From Halomontanus rarus (GTDB taxonomy: Archaea > Halobacteriota > Halobacteria > Halobacteriales > Natrialbaceae), in assembly GCF_017357405.1 (NCBI RefSeq), contig NZ_CP071597.1:930001-994000 (forward strand): a DNA stretch of 64,000 bases. Direction: 5' to 3'. Below are positions 7,594 to 16,043 of this stretch, piece by piece. Positions within the stretch are counted from its first letter, which is position 1; each line of letters starts with the position of its first letter. The notes below the pieces were generated by a model. The model saw only the letters and a list, made by a program, of their open reading frames with translations. It had not been told where the DNA came from and did no database searches. The position numbers and the translations under genes are program-made.

Positions 7594-8439
7594 ATGCGTC
7601 GTCACGCTCTCCGTGCGGTAGTCGCGACCGGTAGCGGTCTCGTCCACGCTGGACTGGTCCTCGGTGTCGCACTCCGATTCGGGTACGATATCGGTCCCTC
7701 CGCGTACCCGCCTCACAGCCTTCTCTGGCAGTACGGTGGGCTCGTCGTTCTCGGCGCAGTCCCGATCTGGCTCGCACTCGAGGATCGGTTGCTCCTTCCG
7801 ATCGTCCTGATCACGGTGCTTGCCGGAGCGGCCTTCTATGCGGAGTTGACACCGCCAGGACCAACGTTTCGAGACGTCGCCGAGCTCGAGCCGGGTATCG
7901 ATGGGGCGACCGGGATCACGGTGGTCGAACACGGACTGCACCTCGTAAAGTATGCGAGTCCGTGGTACGTCTGGACGCTCGGTGCCGGCCTCCTCGGGGC
8001 AGCAGAACACACTGTGCGCGCCCGAAGTCGGTGGCTTCCTGCACCCGGACTGGACCTTCCCCGGACGGGATCCGCCGTCCGGGCGGGCCTTCTCGGGCTC
8101 GCGGTCGGCGTCGTGCACGCGGGTGCGTCAGTAGGGTACGCGTGGCGGTGGGGGATCGGTACCGACTCGCTGACGGTGGGCTGGATGCTGGTCGGTGGCG
8201 TCGTGGTTGTCGGAGTACCGGTGTACCTGCTGGTCCGCCACGGACTCGTTCTGCCGACCGCGATTGCGGCAGTCCTGTTCGTCAATAGCGTTCACTCCCA
8301 GCAGTACGCCGGCCCGGGCGATCCGCACGGACTGTACGCGGGCGCGTGGTTCGTCTTCTTGGGACTTGCATTGTTGGGTGGACTGATCGAACTCGGTGTG
8401 TACACGGTCGACGACCGAACCGGGTTCTGCTCGAGTTGA
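7594..8439 (+). CDS. Polytopic membrane protein with two homologous halves
   Basis: A 281-residue protein (start ATG 7594, MRRHALRAVVATGSG; an in-frame ATG at 7531 would add 21 polar residues) has about eight hydrophobic segments. The halves look related: LVHAGLVLGVALRFGYDIG is echoed by VVHAGASVGYAWRWGIGTD, and each is followed by a hydrophobic GGLVVLGAVPIWL/GGVVVVGVPVYLL segment and a VLPIVLI/VLPTAIA segment. It therefore seems built by duplication of a four-helix unit. I do not recognise a function. It stands alone after the HTH-10 remnant. Confidence 0.7.
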   Translation: MRRHALRAVVATGSGLVHAGLVLGVALRFGYDIGPSAYPPHSLLWQYGGLVVLGAVPIWLALEDRLLLPIVLITVLAGAAFYAELTPPGPTFRDVAELEPGIDGATGITVVEHGLHLVKYASPWYVWTLGAGLLGAAEHTVRARSRWLPAPGLDLPRTGSAVRAGLLGLAVGVVHAGASVGYAWRWGIGTDSLTVGWMLVGGVVVVGVPVYLLVRHGLVLPTAIAAVLFVNSVHSQQYAGPGDPHGLYAGAWFVFLGLALLGGLIELGVYTVDDRTGFCSS

Positions 8440-8530
8440 AGCGAGTGCCGAGGACGACCTCGTTGAAACTCGCAAAGTGGATCGTGATCGGACGTGTCCT
8501 CGAGTCAGTTGCAGTGTTCTGTGGGGAACA

Positions 8531-8570
8531 GGCGCAAAACCTCGCCCTTTAGGGCGGAGAGGATGTCAAC
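8531..8570 (+). repeat. Solo IS200/IS605 end-type hairpin
   Basis: CTCGCCC, loop TTTA, GGGCGGAG at 8541-8559, followed by AGGATGTCAAC, resembles the right-end hairpins of haloarchaeal tnpB elements, but no transposase gene is beside it. It is either a gene-less derivative or the relic of a lost element. Confidence 0.5.
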
Positions 8571-8650
8571 CGGTCAGTCAAACGTTCGTATCGCCGAATG
8601 AGCGGATACGATTTTCCCACGATGGGCTGCGATAGGACCCGTTAACCGTG

Positions 8651-8944
8651 TCATTCGTCCGCCGATACCGGTTCGCCGTCTTCCATTTGCCACTCGAGTT
8701 CGACTTCGAATTCGGCCTCGTCGTCGGTAACCTCGTACTCGACTTCCAGTTCGAAGTGCTCTGGAACCGCCACCGTGAAGCCGTTGTCTCCTTCGATGTC
8801 GATCGTCCCGTTCTCGACACCATCAGCGACTTCGCGGAGGATCCCTGCACCGTCTGCCCGACTCATCACCCGCTCACCTTCACGTTCCGTCTCGTCAGCT
8901 GCCGATTCCGCCTCGGTCTCGGATTCGTGTTCGTCGTCTGCCAT
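8651..8944 (-). CDS. Amphi-Trp domain protein
   Basis: A 97-residue, very acidic protein (start ATG 8944, MADDEHESETEAE). After an acidic N-terminal tail of about 25 residues, the rest (VMSRADGAGILREVADGV, GFTVAVPEHFELEVEYE, FEVELEWQMEDGE) matches the pattern of the amphi-Trp domain, a small fold with alternating hydrophobic strands that is common in haloarchaea. Its molecular role is unknown. The upstream in-frame extension to 9031 is rejected because it is not acidic and not family-like. Confidence 0.7.
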   Translation of the reverse strand: MADDEHESETEAESAADETEREGERVMSRADGAGILREVADGVENGTIDIEGDNGFTVAVPEHFELEVEYEVTDDEAEFEVELEWQMEDGEPVSADE

Positions 8945-9154
8945 ACCGGGCCTACAACGGCTGCTGATAAAATATCTCGTGTGACATTCGCACCTTGTAC
9001 TTACCGCGGTCACTGAAACCGATCCCTGCACGAGGGTTTCGACAGAGCCACGAGGACGTCAGTGAGGAGCTGCGCTTCCTGCGACCCGAAATGTGTTACT
9101 GACGAATAGAGTCGTCACACAAGACACTTTACGATAGACCGTGACCGACCGGTC

Positions 9155-10027
9155 GTGTCTTCGAAACACCTCCGCGTTCTCCTCGCACTCGTCCTCGTCG
9201 TCCTCTTAGCTGGGTGTTCGGCCGCCGGTTCGATAGAGATGACCGCCGTCGGCGACGACGACGATCTCGCCACGGAGGCCAGTCGACCGCTCCCCTCAGA
9301 CCCCGACGACGAAGACCGGGTACTGATTCGGAACGCCGTCGAGAACGGCTCCGCCACTACGAACGATACCCGTCCACCAGTCGATGCCGACGGCAAGCCG
9401 TTCGCCGTCGACGGCAGGTACTACGACCTCTCGGTCGCTTCCGTCGACCAGCACACCGAAGTCACCGTCAGCCTCGAGATCGATTACAATGGCACGACCG
9501 ATGGCTCGGCGGTCGCCTACGAGGATCTTTCGTCAGCGGATCGGTCTCTGGTCGACCAGCTGCTCCCGCCCGAGACCGACCATCGAAGCGACGGATACGA
9601 TATGGGTGTCACCCAGCGATACGACGACTCCGAGGTCGAGTCGTCAGTGCTGCTTTCCGGCGAGTACGAGGCGTTGGAGTACGGTGGTGAGCGGTACCCG
9701 ATCAGAGCCGAATCACGGGATGTGACGGTGACGACGTACCGATATACTGCCCAAGAGGTGGCCTCGAGCTCGGGTGAGTACGCCGACTCGATTCGGGACC
9801 GCTATCTGTTCACCCTGTCCGGCCTTTCTGATGCCGAGCGTGACGTGGTTCAGGAGGCGACCAGCGACCGGTACTACGCCGAGTCGTCGAACGACGACGC
9901 GTTCGAGTCGGTTCTGAACCGGTTCTTCGAGCACGACGCTGTGGTCCGCAACGAGTATCGGGGCGAGTGGATCGTCCGATACGAGGGAGAGATCTACTGG
10001 GCGGAACTCGACTACGAAGGCTTCTAG
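9155..10027 (+). CDS. Predicted lipoprotein of unknown function
   Basis: A 290-residue protein starts with GTG 9155. The N-terminus MSSKHLRVLLALVLVVLLAGC is a Sec-type signal with lipobox LAGC (cysteine at residue 21), so the mature protein is probably lipid-anchored outside the cell. The rest is acidic and shows no motif I can name; segments such as DGRYYDLSVASVDQHTEVTVSLEIDYNG, VLLSGEYEALEYGGERYPI and EWIVRYEGEIYWAELDYEGF suggest beta structure. A TATA-like CACTTTACG lies about 27 bases upstream. The end of an IS200/IS605 element begins two bases after its stop codon. Confidence 0.7.
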   Translation: MSSKHLRVLLALVLVVLLAGCSAAGSIEMTAVGDDDDLATEASRPLPSDPDDEDRVLIRNAVENGSATTNDTRPPVDADGKPFAVDGRYYDLSVASVDQHTEVTVSLEIDYNGTTDGSAVAYEDLSSADRSLVDQLLPPETDHRSDGYDMGVTQRYDDSEVESSVLLSGEYEALEYGGERYPIRAESRDVTVTTYRYTAQEVASSSGEYADSIRDRYLFTLSGLSDAERDVVQEATSDRYYAESSNDDAFESVLNRFFEHDAVVRNEYRGEWIVRYEGEIYWAELDYEGF

Positions 10028-10037
10028 AGTGACTTCT

Positions 10038-10057
10038 CCCACGACTAAAGTCGTGGG
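10038..10057 (-). repeat. Right-end hairpin of the tnpA-tnpB element
   Basis: A perfect nine-base stem (CCCACGACT/AGTCGTGGG) with a two-base AA loop lies nine bases inside the proposed element end. Confidence 0.75.
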
Positions 10058-11220
10058 CTTCCCTCACAGAGGGTTAGGCCCACGTCTTCCGGGGAGTTCG
10101 CAGGTTCCATCTCAGCGTTGGTTCCTTCGAGTACGACCTGCGTTTCGGGCTGAGCCACAACAGCCCCCACCGTCGATAGCGGGCTCTGAATGTCCTTACC
10201 GACGGCTCGTTTGCCGATGTTCGTCGCGCCATTCTTGTCGCCGTTATCGTCCAACCCGCAATCGTGACACTCGACTCGACCCTGCACCTCACGGCTCGTG
10301 TTCTGCGAGCCACATCGCCAGCACGTCACAGACGTGTCGTACTCTGACACTGGGATGCACTCCCGTCCGTCGAGATGAGACTTGTACGTGAGGATATTCG
10401 CCATCTTCGCGTACGGCATCTTGTGGGTCTTGTCGTTTACGTACCGTCCCTCGTTGTTGTCGAAGCGCAACCCGGTCATATCACCGAACACGATGACGGC
10501 GTTTCGCTCACGAGCGCGAGCGATGAGTTCGTTCGCTACCTGATGCAACTCGTGTTCAACCGTCCGGGATTCCTTGTCACCGAGGCGTTCGATGACCTGC
10601 GCTCCCGAGCGAACTTTTGCCTTCCCGATGGACTTGCGGAATTGCTTGTAGTGTTCACGGACACGCCGGACTTCAGCACCGTGGAACTGTGTGTCGCGGT
10701 CGGAGAGGAACGCGCTGACGGCTATCCACTTCGCACCCATATCGACGGCGAGAACATCGTCGTATTCGTCTGCGACGGCCACAGACCGCTTGCAGACGAG
10801 ATGAACGTACCACTCGCCGTCCCGATGGACGAGTTCCGAGTCACGGATGTACTCATCGGTGAGCAGGTGCGTGTCTTTCTCGGGGACGTGAACGGGCACC
10901 CAGATGCTATCTCCTCGGTCTCGCTCGGGATTGTAGATTGGGAGTTTGAACCACCACGACGAGAGGACGGTATCCTCGTCGTATTCGATACGGATCTTGT
11001 CGTTTCGGAGAACAACTGGTTGCTCGGTGTCCTCGCGCGGATTCTTGTTCGACCGGACTTTCCCCGCTTGCTGCTTGGTGGCGGAGTAGAGATTCGCGTC
11101 GTCGTCGTCACCGTGAACGGCGTCTTGGAACGCGGTGTATTCGCGTTCGATGAGTCGAGCTTTCCGCTCGGTGAGCGAGTGGAGTTTGACCCGTACCGTC
11201 GTGGTGACTTCGCGATGCAT
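10045..11220 (-). CDS. tnpB: TnpB with altered RuvC-II residue
   Basis: A 391-residue TnpB starts at ATG 11220, one base after the tnpA stop (translational coupling likely). RuvC-I aspartate D160 is present in LAVDMGAKW and the third acidic residue D328 in NGDKNGATNIG. The zinc ribbon has C300, C303, C318 and C321. The RuvC-II glutamate, expected in an I-x-x-E-D-L context, is replaced: the motif reads VIVFGDMTGL (G246, D247). Acidic residues E223 and E225 in the preceding helix could take over, as proposed for TnpBs with rearranged active sites; otherwise it may be catalytically weak or dead. The C-terminal tail overlaps the right-end region that would make the guide RNA. Confidence 0.88.
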   Translation of the reverse strand: MHREVTTTVRVKLHSLTERKARLIEREYTAFQDAVHGDDDDANLYSATKQQAGKVRSNKNPREDTEQPVVLRNDKIRIEYDEDTVLSSWWFKLPIYNPERDRGDSIWVPVHVPEKDTHLLTDEYIRDSELVHRDGEWYVHLVCKRSVAVADEYDDVLAVDMGAKWIAVSAFLSDRDTQFHGAEVRRVREHYKQFRKSIGKAKVRSGAQVIERLGDKESRTVEHELHQVANELIARARERNAVIVFGDMTGLRFDNNEGRYVNDKTHKMPYAKMANILTYKSHLDGRECIPVSEYDTSVTCWRCGSQNTSREVQGRVECHDCGLDDNGDKNGATNIGKRAVGKDIQSPLSTVGAVVAQPETQVVLEGTNAEMEPANSPEDVGLTLCEGSPRL

Positions 11221-11221
11221 C

Positions 11222-11611
11222 TTATCGGCCGGTCTGTGCTTCGATATACTCCTCGATAGTCTGACTCGAGACCTCGCCCGCTGAGGAGACGAAGTACGAT
11301 CGTGTCCACAGCGAGGGCAGGCCGAAGTCGAACTCGTCGCGAAGGTTTCGGGAGGTATAGCCTTTGACCTGCTGGATGATTTTGTTCGGAGAGAGTGTCG
11401 GGTTGCCCGTGATGAACAGGTGGACGTGGTCGGGTTGGATTGCCAGTCGGAGAATGTCGAGTTCGAGTTCGTCGGCTTTCTCCTCGATGAGTTGCTCGAG
11501 GCGGTCGACAACCTCGTCCGTCAGCACCGGCTTGCGGTACTTCGGACACCACACGAAGTGGTAGTGGAGGTTGTGAACCGACGTTCGCTCTCGACTGTAC
11601 CCCCGTGGCAT
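11222..11611 (-). CDS. tnpA: IS200/IS605 family transposase TnpA
   Basis: A 129-residue Y1 HUH transposase (MPRGYSRERTSVHNLHYHFV). The core HYHFVWCPKYR, the HUH motif in QPDHVHLFITG and the C-terminal helix IEEYIEAQ with the probable nucleophilic tyrosine are all present. It precedes tnpB by one base on the same strand, unlike the divergent arrangement in the first element. It is about the same length as the TnpA at 256-654 but clearly different in sequence, so the two elements belong to separate lineages. It could mobilise the gene-less copy at 42767. Confidence 0.92.
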   Translation of the reverse strand: MPRGYSRERTSVHNLHYHFVWCPKYRKPVLTDEVVDRLEQLIEEKADELELDILRLAIQPDHVHLFITGNPTLSPNKIIQQVKGYTSRNLRDEFDFGLPSLWTRSYFVSSAGEVSSQTIEEYIEAQTGR

Positions 11612-11708
11612 ACTGTTAGATAAACGTCAATCTATATTAGGTGTTATGCTTCTATCAACCCTCGGTCGGCTATCGAGGATGGATTGTATCGTGTTTGGTC
11701 GGATTCAT

Positions 11709-11728
11709 CCCACGACTGAAGTCGTGGG
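11709..11728 (-). repeat. Left-end hairpin of the tnpA-tnpB element
   Basis: CCCACGACT, loop GA, AGTCGTGGG, followed by CTTTCTCCT. The same string recurs in the gene-less element at 42776. Confidence 0.75.
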
Positions 11729-11840
11729 CTTTCTCCTCGAATTTCTGTAACGCAGGGTCTCGGGATCGCTTTCGACTTTTTTCGCCCCCTGAGTGGGAAT
11801 AATTTCGGAACACCATCGACGGTTAGGACACGAATGTTAA

Positions 11841-11847
11841 TATTTAT
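11841..11847 (+). promoter_or_regulatory. TATA box of the ABC importer operon
   Basis: TATTTAT, inside GTTAATATTTAT, lies 23-29 bases before ATG 11870. This spacing implies a leaderless transcript and fixes the start of the binding-protein gene. Confidence 0.6.
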
Positions 11848-11869
11848 CCATGTTGAAGATTGTATGTGT

Positions 11870-13174
11870 ATGTCTGACAAGGTGGAGTCTGGCACGATGG
11901 ACGGTGATAGGACGGTGGAGATCATCGACGAATTAGACGGTGTACTCCCTGAGGGGGTCGATCGACGGAAGTTCCTGTACGGATCGCTCGGAACGATCGG
12001 TACCGCGATGTTCGCCGGGTGTCTCGGTGGCGATGACGACGATGGTAACGGTGACGGTGACGATGACGACGACGGAAACGGTGGGAACGATAGCGACGAT
12101 GGAGACGACGGCGACGGTGGGAACGGTGGTGGAGACGACGAGGAGATTACCTTCACGACGCCGTGGAACGCGGAACCAACCCACGGAACGGCCCACATCG
12201 CCGAGCTAGAGGGATACTGGGAGGACGAAGGCGTCCCTGGCGTCGACGGAGAGGTCGGCAACGGCTCCGACACGGAGTCCCAGAACATCGGCGTCGGAAA
12301 CAAGGAGATGGGGATCGCCTCCTTCGCGACGGCGGTCTCGGTTTGGCCGGGTGACGAGGACATCGACGCGCTCGACATGAGTATCGTCGGCATGGCCAAG
12401 GCGCGGCCCCTCCTCTCACTGATCTACCGAACCGACGAGATGGAAGACGAGACGGATATCGAGGGCAAGAACATCATGCTGGCCTCCGGGTTCGCGGCGG
12501 CGACCTGGAGCATGTATCCGGAACTGATCGGCGCCGACGGAAGCGAGGTCAGCACCGAGGAAGCCGGTGAGGAGACCGGACCACCGGCGCTGGCCAACAA
12601 CCAGGTACAGGCGATCTGGGGGTCGATCGACCTGCTGCCCGCCTACGAGGAGGCGACCGACGTCGAGCTCGGCGTCGCACCGCTGACCCAGTTCGGAGCC
12701 ATACCCGGCTTCCCCATCTGGGCGAACAACGGATGGTACGAGAACAAGGAAAACAACGTCGAATTCGTCTCGAACGTTCTCACCGGTTACTACAAGGCCC
12801 TGAAGTGGGTGCTGACCAACGAAGAGGAGTACCTGTCGCTCATGCAGGACGAGGTGAACACCAACCTCCAGACGTGGACCGACGAGGAACTCAGCGGTCA
12901 GTACCAGGCGTTCTGTGCACAGGCGGTCAACCTCGACTGGGGAGAGGAGGGAATCGGCTACTTCACCGAGGAGGGCGTCCAGACTGGCCTCGACGCGGCA
13001 GGGCCGGCCCTGCTGGACGACCCGGACATCGTTCCCTCGGCGAGCGACATGGTAATCATGGAACCCTACGAGAACGCGGAAACGGTCGAGTTCAGCGACG
13101 ACGAGTGGGATCAGGTCGCCGAAACGGCCGGCCGGTACTGGGACATCTTCGAAGAGGCGGAATCGGGCAACTGA
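11870..13174 (+). CDS. ABC transporter substrate-binding protein, NitT/TauT-like, Tat lipoprotein
   Basis: A 434-residue protein (MSDKVESGTMDGDRT). The twin-arginine motif DRRKFLYGS (R32, R33) is followed by a hydrophobic segment and lipobox FAGC (C51), so it is probably Tat-exported and lipid-anchored. Residues about 54-90 are a flexible Gly/Asp linker typical of haloarchaeal lipoproteins. The rest (TPWNAEPTHGTAHIAELEGYW, NIGVGNKEMGIASFA) fits the NMT1/ThiY-SsuA binding-protein fold used for nitrate, sulfonates or pyrimidine precursors. An ATPase and two permeases follow. The substrate is undetermined; the facing amidohydrolase gene hints at a cyclic or aromatic compound, but that is inference. 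Confidence 0.85.
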   Translation: MSDKVESGTMDGDRTVEIIDELDGVLPEGVDRRKFLYGSLGTIGTAMFAGCLGGDDDDGNGDGDDDDDGNGGNDSDDGDDGDGGNGGGDDEEITFTTPWNAEPTHGTAHIAELEGYWEDEGVPGVDGEVGNGSDTESQNIGVGNKEMGIASFATAVSVWPGDEDIDALDMSIVGMAKARPLLSLIYRTDEMEDETDIEGKNIMLASGFAAATWSMYPELIGADGSEVSTEEAGEETGPPALANNQVQAIWGSIDLLPAYEEATDVELGVAPLTQFGAIPGFPIWANNGWYENKENNVEFVSNVLTGYYKALKWVLTNEEEYLSLMQDEVNTNLQTWTDEELSGQYQAFCAQAVNLDWGEEGIGYFTEEGVQTGLDAAGPALLDDPDIVPSASDMVIMEPYENAETVEFSDDEWDQVAETAGRYWDIFEEAESGN

Positions 13175-13386
13175 TCCGCCTTTCGCGCCGGTGAGTGAAT
13201 CGATCTGACGGGACGATCCGAGCCCGGTGGGCCGACCGGTTCCCTCCGGATATTGGGGCTCGACGGCGCACGTCGGAACGCGATTGCAGATCCGACGCCG
13301 GAGCCGATTCGGTATCGGCGACGACCGGACGAGACGGGGACACGCGCCACCCGTCGACCGAAAAACGACCCGAACTCACACCAACG

Positions 13387-13393
13387 TTTATGA
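13387..13393 (+). promoter_or_regulatory. TATA box before the ABC ATPase gene
   Basis: TTTATGA lies 25-31 bases before ATG 13418, after a 243-base gap. The ATPase-permease-permease set may therefore have its own leaderless transcript. Confidence 0.5.
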
Positions 13394-13417
13394 AATTGAG
13401 AGGTAATCACTATCACA

Positions 13418-14260
13418 ATGAGTAACGAAACGGCCGAGCCAACTACCACTTCGACGGATTCGGGCGAGGAGGCGATGATCTCGTTCAGTGGCGTCGACAA
13501 GATATACGGGACCGACGCCACGGAGGAGACGGTCACGGCGCTTCAGGACATCGACTTGGACGTCGACGCCGGGGAGTTCGTGTCGGTGGTCGGTCCCTCC
13601 GGTTGTGGAAAGACGACGCTTTTGCACCTCGCGGCCGGCATCCTCGAGCCGACGGACGGAACCGTCACGATCGACGGCATCGACGTGCAAGGCGCCGAGC
13701 ACGACCGGAGCGAGGTCGGGCTGGTGTTCCAGCAGCCCGTCGCGCTCGAGTGGCGCACGGTGAAGAAGAACCTGCTGTTGCCCGTCCAGATCCTCAAGCA
13801 GAACGGTGCCATCGACGAGTCGATGGACTACTACCGCGAGCGGGCCGACGAATTGCTCGAACTGGTCGGTCTGGAAGGGTTCGAGGACGCCTATCCGAAC
13901 GAGCTCTCGGGCGGGATGCAACAGCGGGTCACAATCTCGCAGGCGCTCATCTACGACCCGTCGGTGCTGTTGATGGACGAACCGTTCGGGTCGCTGGACG
14001 CGATGACGAAGGACGAACTCAACCTGGAACTGCTACGGATCTGGGACGAGACGGAAAAGACCGTCCTCTTCATCACACACGACCTGAACGAGGCCGTCTT
14101 CCTGTCCGATCGGGTGATCGTGCTCTCGCCGCGACCGGGGCGGGTCGCCGACGAGATCGAGATCGATCTCCCGCGACCCCGGACCGGCGAGACCAGGAGC
14201 AGGGACCGTTTCGTCGAACTGTCGACGGAAGTTCACCAGCACTTCAAACACCAGCGATGA
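13418..14260 (+). CDS. ABC transporter ATP-binding protein (NitT/TauT type)
   Basis: A 280-residue ATPase with Walker A GPSGCGKTT, Q-loop VFQQP, signature LSGGMQQR, Walker B VLLMDEP and the switch histidine in FITHDLNEA. The family energises uptake through two small permeases. The DNA ends ATGA, so its stop overlaps the start of the next permease gene by four bases. The N-terminal 25 residues are an acidic extension ahead of the ABC core. Confidence 0.93.
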   Translation: MSNETAEPTTTSTDSGEEAMISFSGVDKIYGTDATEETVTALQDIDLDVDAGEFVSVVGPSGCGKTTLLHLAAGILEPTDGTVTIDGIDVQGAEHDRSEVGLVFQQPVALEWRTVKKNLLLPVQILKQNGAIDESMDYYRERADELLELVGLEGFEDAYPNELSGGMQQRVTISQALIYDPSVLLMDEPFGSLDAMTKDELNLELLRIWDETEKTVLFITHDLNEAVFLSDRVIVLSPRPGRVADEIEIDLPRPRTGETRSRDRFVELSTEVHQHFKHQR

Positions 14261-15117
14261 TCGCCGATACGCTTCGGAAACTGGGCGATAGGGTCGACGG
14301 CCGAGGTGGCGTCCGCCTCGGAACCGAACGAGCGAAGCGGTGGTCGCTGTCGCTTCTCGGTCTCGTCCTGTTCCTGGGGGGCTGGGAAGCCGTCACGCGA
14401 GGGTTCGGGCTCAACCCGCAGTACTATCCGGGTCCCACGGACGTCTACCGGGAGCTTTCTCGCATCTGGGAGCCCATCCTGACCGTCCTCCCAAACACAC
14501 TGGAGGCGGCGGGCGTCGGGTTCGTCGTCGCGCTAGTCCTGTCGATCGCGGTCGCGATCCCGCTGGTCGCGAGCGATCGACTCGGGAACGCGCTCATGCC
14601 GTTCGTCATCGGCGTGAACACGGTTCCCCGAATCGCCGTGACGCCGCTGGTCATCTACTGGGTCGGCTTCGACATCGGCCCCTTCGACTCCGTCGGACTC
14701 GCGGCCGCGAACTACGTCATGGCGGTCTGGGTGGCGTTCTTCCCGATGCTGATCGCCGCCATCGACGGGTTCCGGAGCATCGACGAGACGACGGAGAACA
14801 TGCTCATCGTCTACGGAGCGCGCACCTGGCAGGAGTTCCGGTACGTCCGGCTCCAGCGCGCCCTGCCGTTCATTTTCGACGGGATGAAAACCGGGTTCAT
14901 CCTGGCGATGATCGGGACGGTCGTCGGCGAGTTCGTCAGCGGCACGCCCGGAATCGGGGCCATGGCCAGTTCCGTCATCCGACGAACCGCGGTCGGACGG
15001 GCTATCGCGATCGTCCTCGTCCTCGGGCTGATCAGTACGGCGGTCGTGTTCCTGATCTACCTCGTCGAGAGTCGGGTCGTCCACTGGCGTGAGTCGTCGA
15101 TCGTGGGGGAGGGATAA
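14257..15117 (+). CDS. ABC transporter permease 1 (NitT/TauT type)
   Basis: A 286-residue membrane protein (start ATG 14257, MIADTLRKLGDRV) with about six helices and the binding-protein-dependent transport motif with its EAA-type loop: ENMLIVYGARTWQEFRYVRLQRALPFIFDGMKTG. It overlaps the ATPase gene by four bases and is followed two bases later by a second permease gene, so the two probably form a heterodimeric channel. Confidence 0.92.
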   Translation: MIADTLRKLGDRVDGRGGVRLGTERAKRWSLSLLGLVLFLGGWEAVTRGFGLNPQYYPGPTDVYRELSRIWEPILTVLPNTLEAAGVGFVVALVLSIAVAIPLVASDRLGNALMPFVIGVNTVPRIAVTPLVIYWVGFDIGPFDSVGLAAANYVMAVWVAFFPMLIAAIDGFRSIDETTENMLIVYGARTWQEFRYVRLQRALPFIFDGMKTGFILAMIGTVVGEFVSGTPGIGAMASSVIRRTAVGRAIAIVLVLGLISTAVVFLIYLVESRVVHWRESSIVGEG

Positions 15118-15119
15118 CC

Positions 15120-16004
15120 ATGGCAACTAAATCACACGCACACCGACGGTTCGTTCGAACGCGCCACTGGGTCACGAGCCGGGTTCCCACGGTGATCGCG
15201 GGCGTCGTGTTCCTGGTGCTCTGGCAGCTAACCGCGATGGTCATCGACAACAACCGGATCTTCGCGTATCCGGAATACACGTGGCGGCAGGTGAGCGAAC
15301 GGAGCGACACCGTCTTCATCAGGATCGTCGAGACGTTCTCCTCGATCGCCGTCGCCTTCGTGCTCGCGGTCATCGTCGGCGTGCTCCTCGGCGTGGTGAT
15401 CGCCGAAGTCTACACGCTCCGACAGATGGCGATGCCGATCGTGATCTTTACCTACGCGATTCCCCACCCGATCCTGGCGCCGGTCTTCATCATCTGGTTC
15501 ATCGTCAACCCGGGCGCCGAAATCGTCCTCTTTAGCTTCACCGGTCCCTCGGCGTACCTGCTCGACTCGGTCACCGCCGCCGACGCCGCACAGTCGTTCG
15601 CCATCGACGGTGTCACGACCTTCGGCGCCTGGGTCGGCTTCTTCCCCGTCTTCCTCAGCACCATCACCGGCATGAACGCCCTCGAGGAGCGCTTCGAACA
15701 GTTGGGCACCGTTCTCGGGGCGACCCGGTGGCAGATGGTCCGGTACTTCCGGTTCTGGCGCGCGTTGCCGAACATCGCCTCGAGCATCAAAGCGACGGTC
15801 CAGCTCTCGATCATCGGCGTCATCGTCGCGGAGTTCATCGCCTCGTCCGAGGGGATCGGCTACCAGATCGTCCTCGCCTGGAAGGGTGCGGATCTGGGCT
15901 ACATGTTCGGCGTGCTCCTCATCATCATGATGGGGTCGTACCTGTTCTACCAGACCGTCGTCTGGCTACTGAAGGTCCTCACGCCGCCCGGGACGATCGA
16001 GTGA
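15120..16004 (+). CDS. ABC transporter permease 2 (NitT/TauT type)
   Basis: A 294-residue membrane protein that starts two bases after the first permease stop. The EAA-type loop is visible: FEQLGTVLGATRWQMVRYFRFWRALPNIASSIKA. It is related to permease 1 but clearly distinct, which fits a heterodimer. It ends the operon; the amidohydrolase gene converges on it with a 39-base gap. Confidence 0.92.
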   Translation: MATKSHAHRRFVRTRHWVTSRVPTVIAGVVFLVLWQLTAMVIDNNRIFAYPEYTWRQVSERSDTVFIRIVETFSSIAVAFVLAVIVGVLLGVVIAEVYTLRQMAMPIVIFTYAIPHPILAPVFIIWFIVNPGAEIVLFSFTGPSAYLLDSVTAADAAQSFAIDGVTTFGAWVGFFPVFLSTITGMNALEERFEQLGTVLGATRWQMVRYFRFWRALPNIASSIKATVQLSIIGVIVAEFIASSEGIGYQIVLAWKGADLGYMFGVLLIIMMGSYLFYQTVVWLLKVLTPPGTIE

Positions 16005-16043
16005 CGAGTAGCGAGTAGCGAGCCTCGAGGACGTTTTCGCCGA

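Larger units (their letters stand above)
10029..11750 (-). mobile_element. IS200/IS605 element with tnpA-tnpB in one operon
   Basis: Both genes are on the minus strand. Matching hairpins lie at the ends in the same orientation: CCCACGACT-AA-AGTCGTGGG at 10038-10057 and CCCACGACT-GA-AGTCGTGGG at 11709-11728. The right end (low coordinate) probably begins with GTGAC at 10029, directly after a lipoprotein stop codon. The left-end limit near 11750 is estimated by comparison with the gene-less copy at 42767. Confidence 0.8.
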
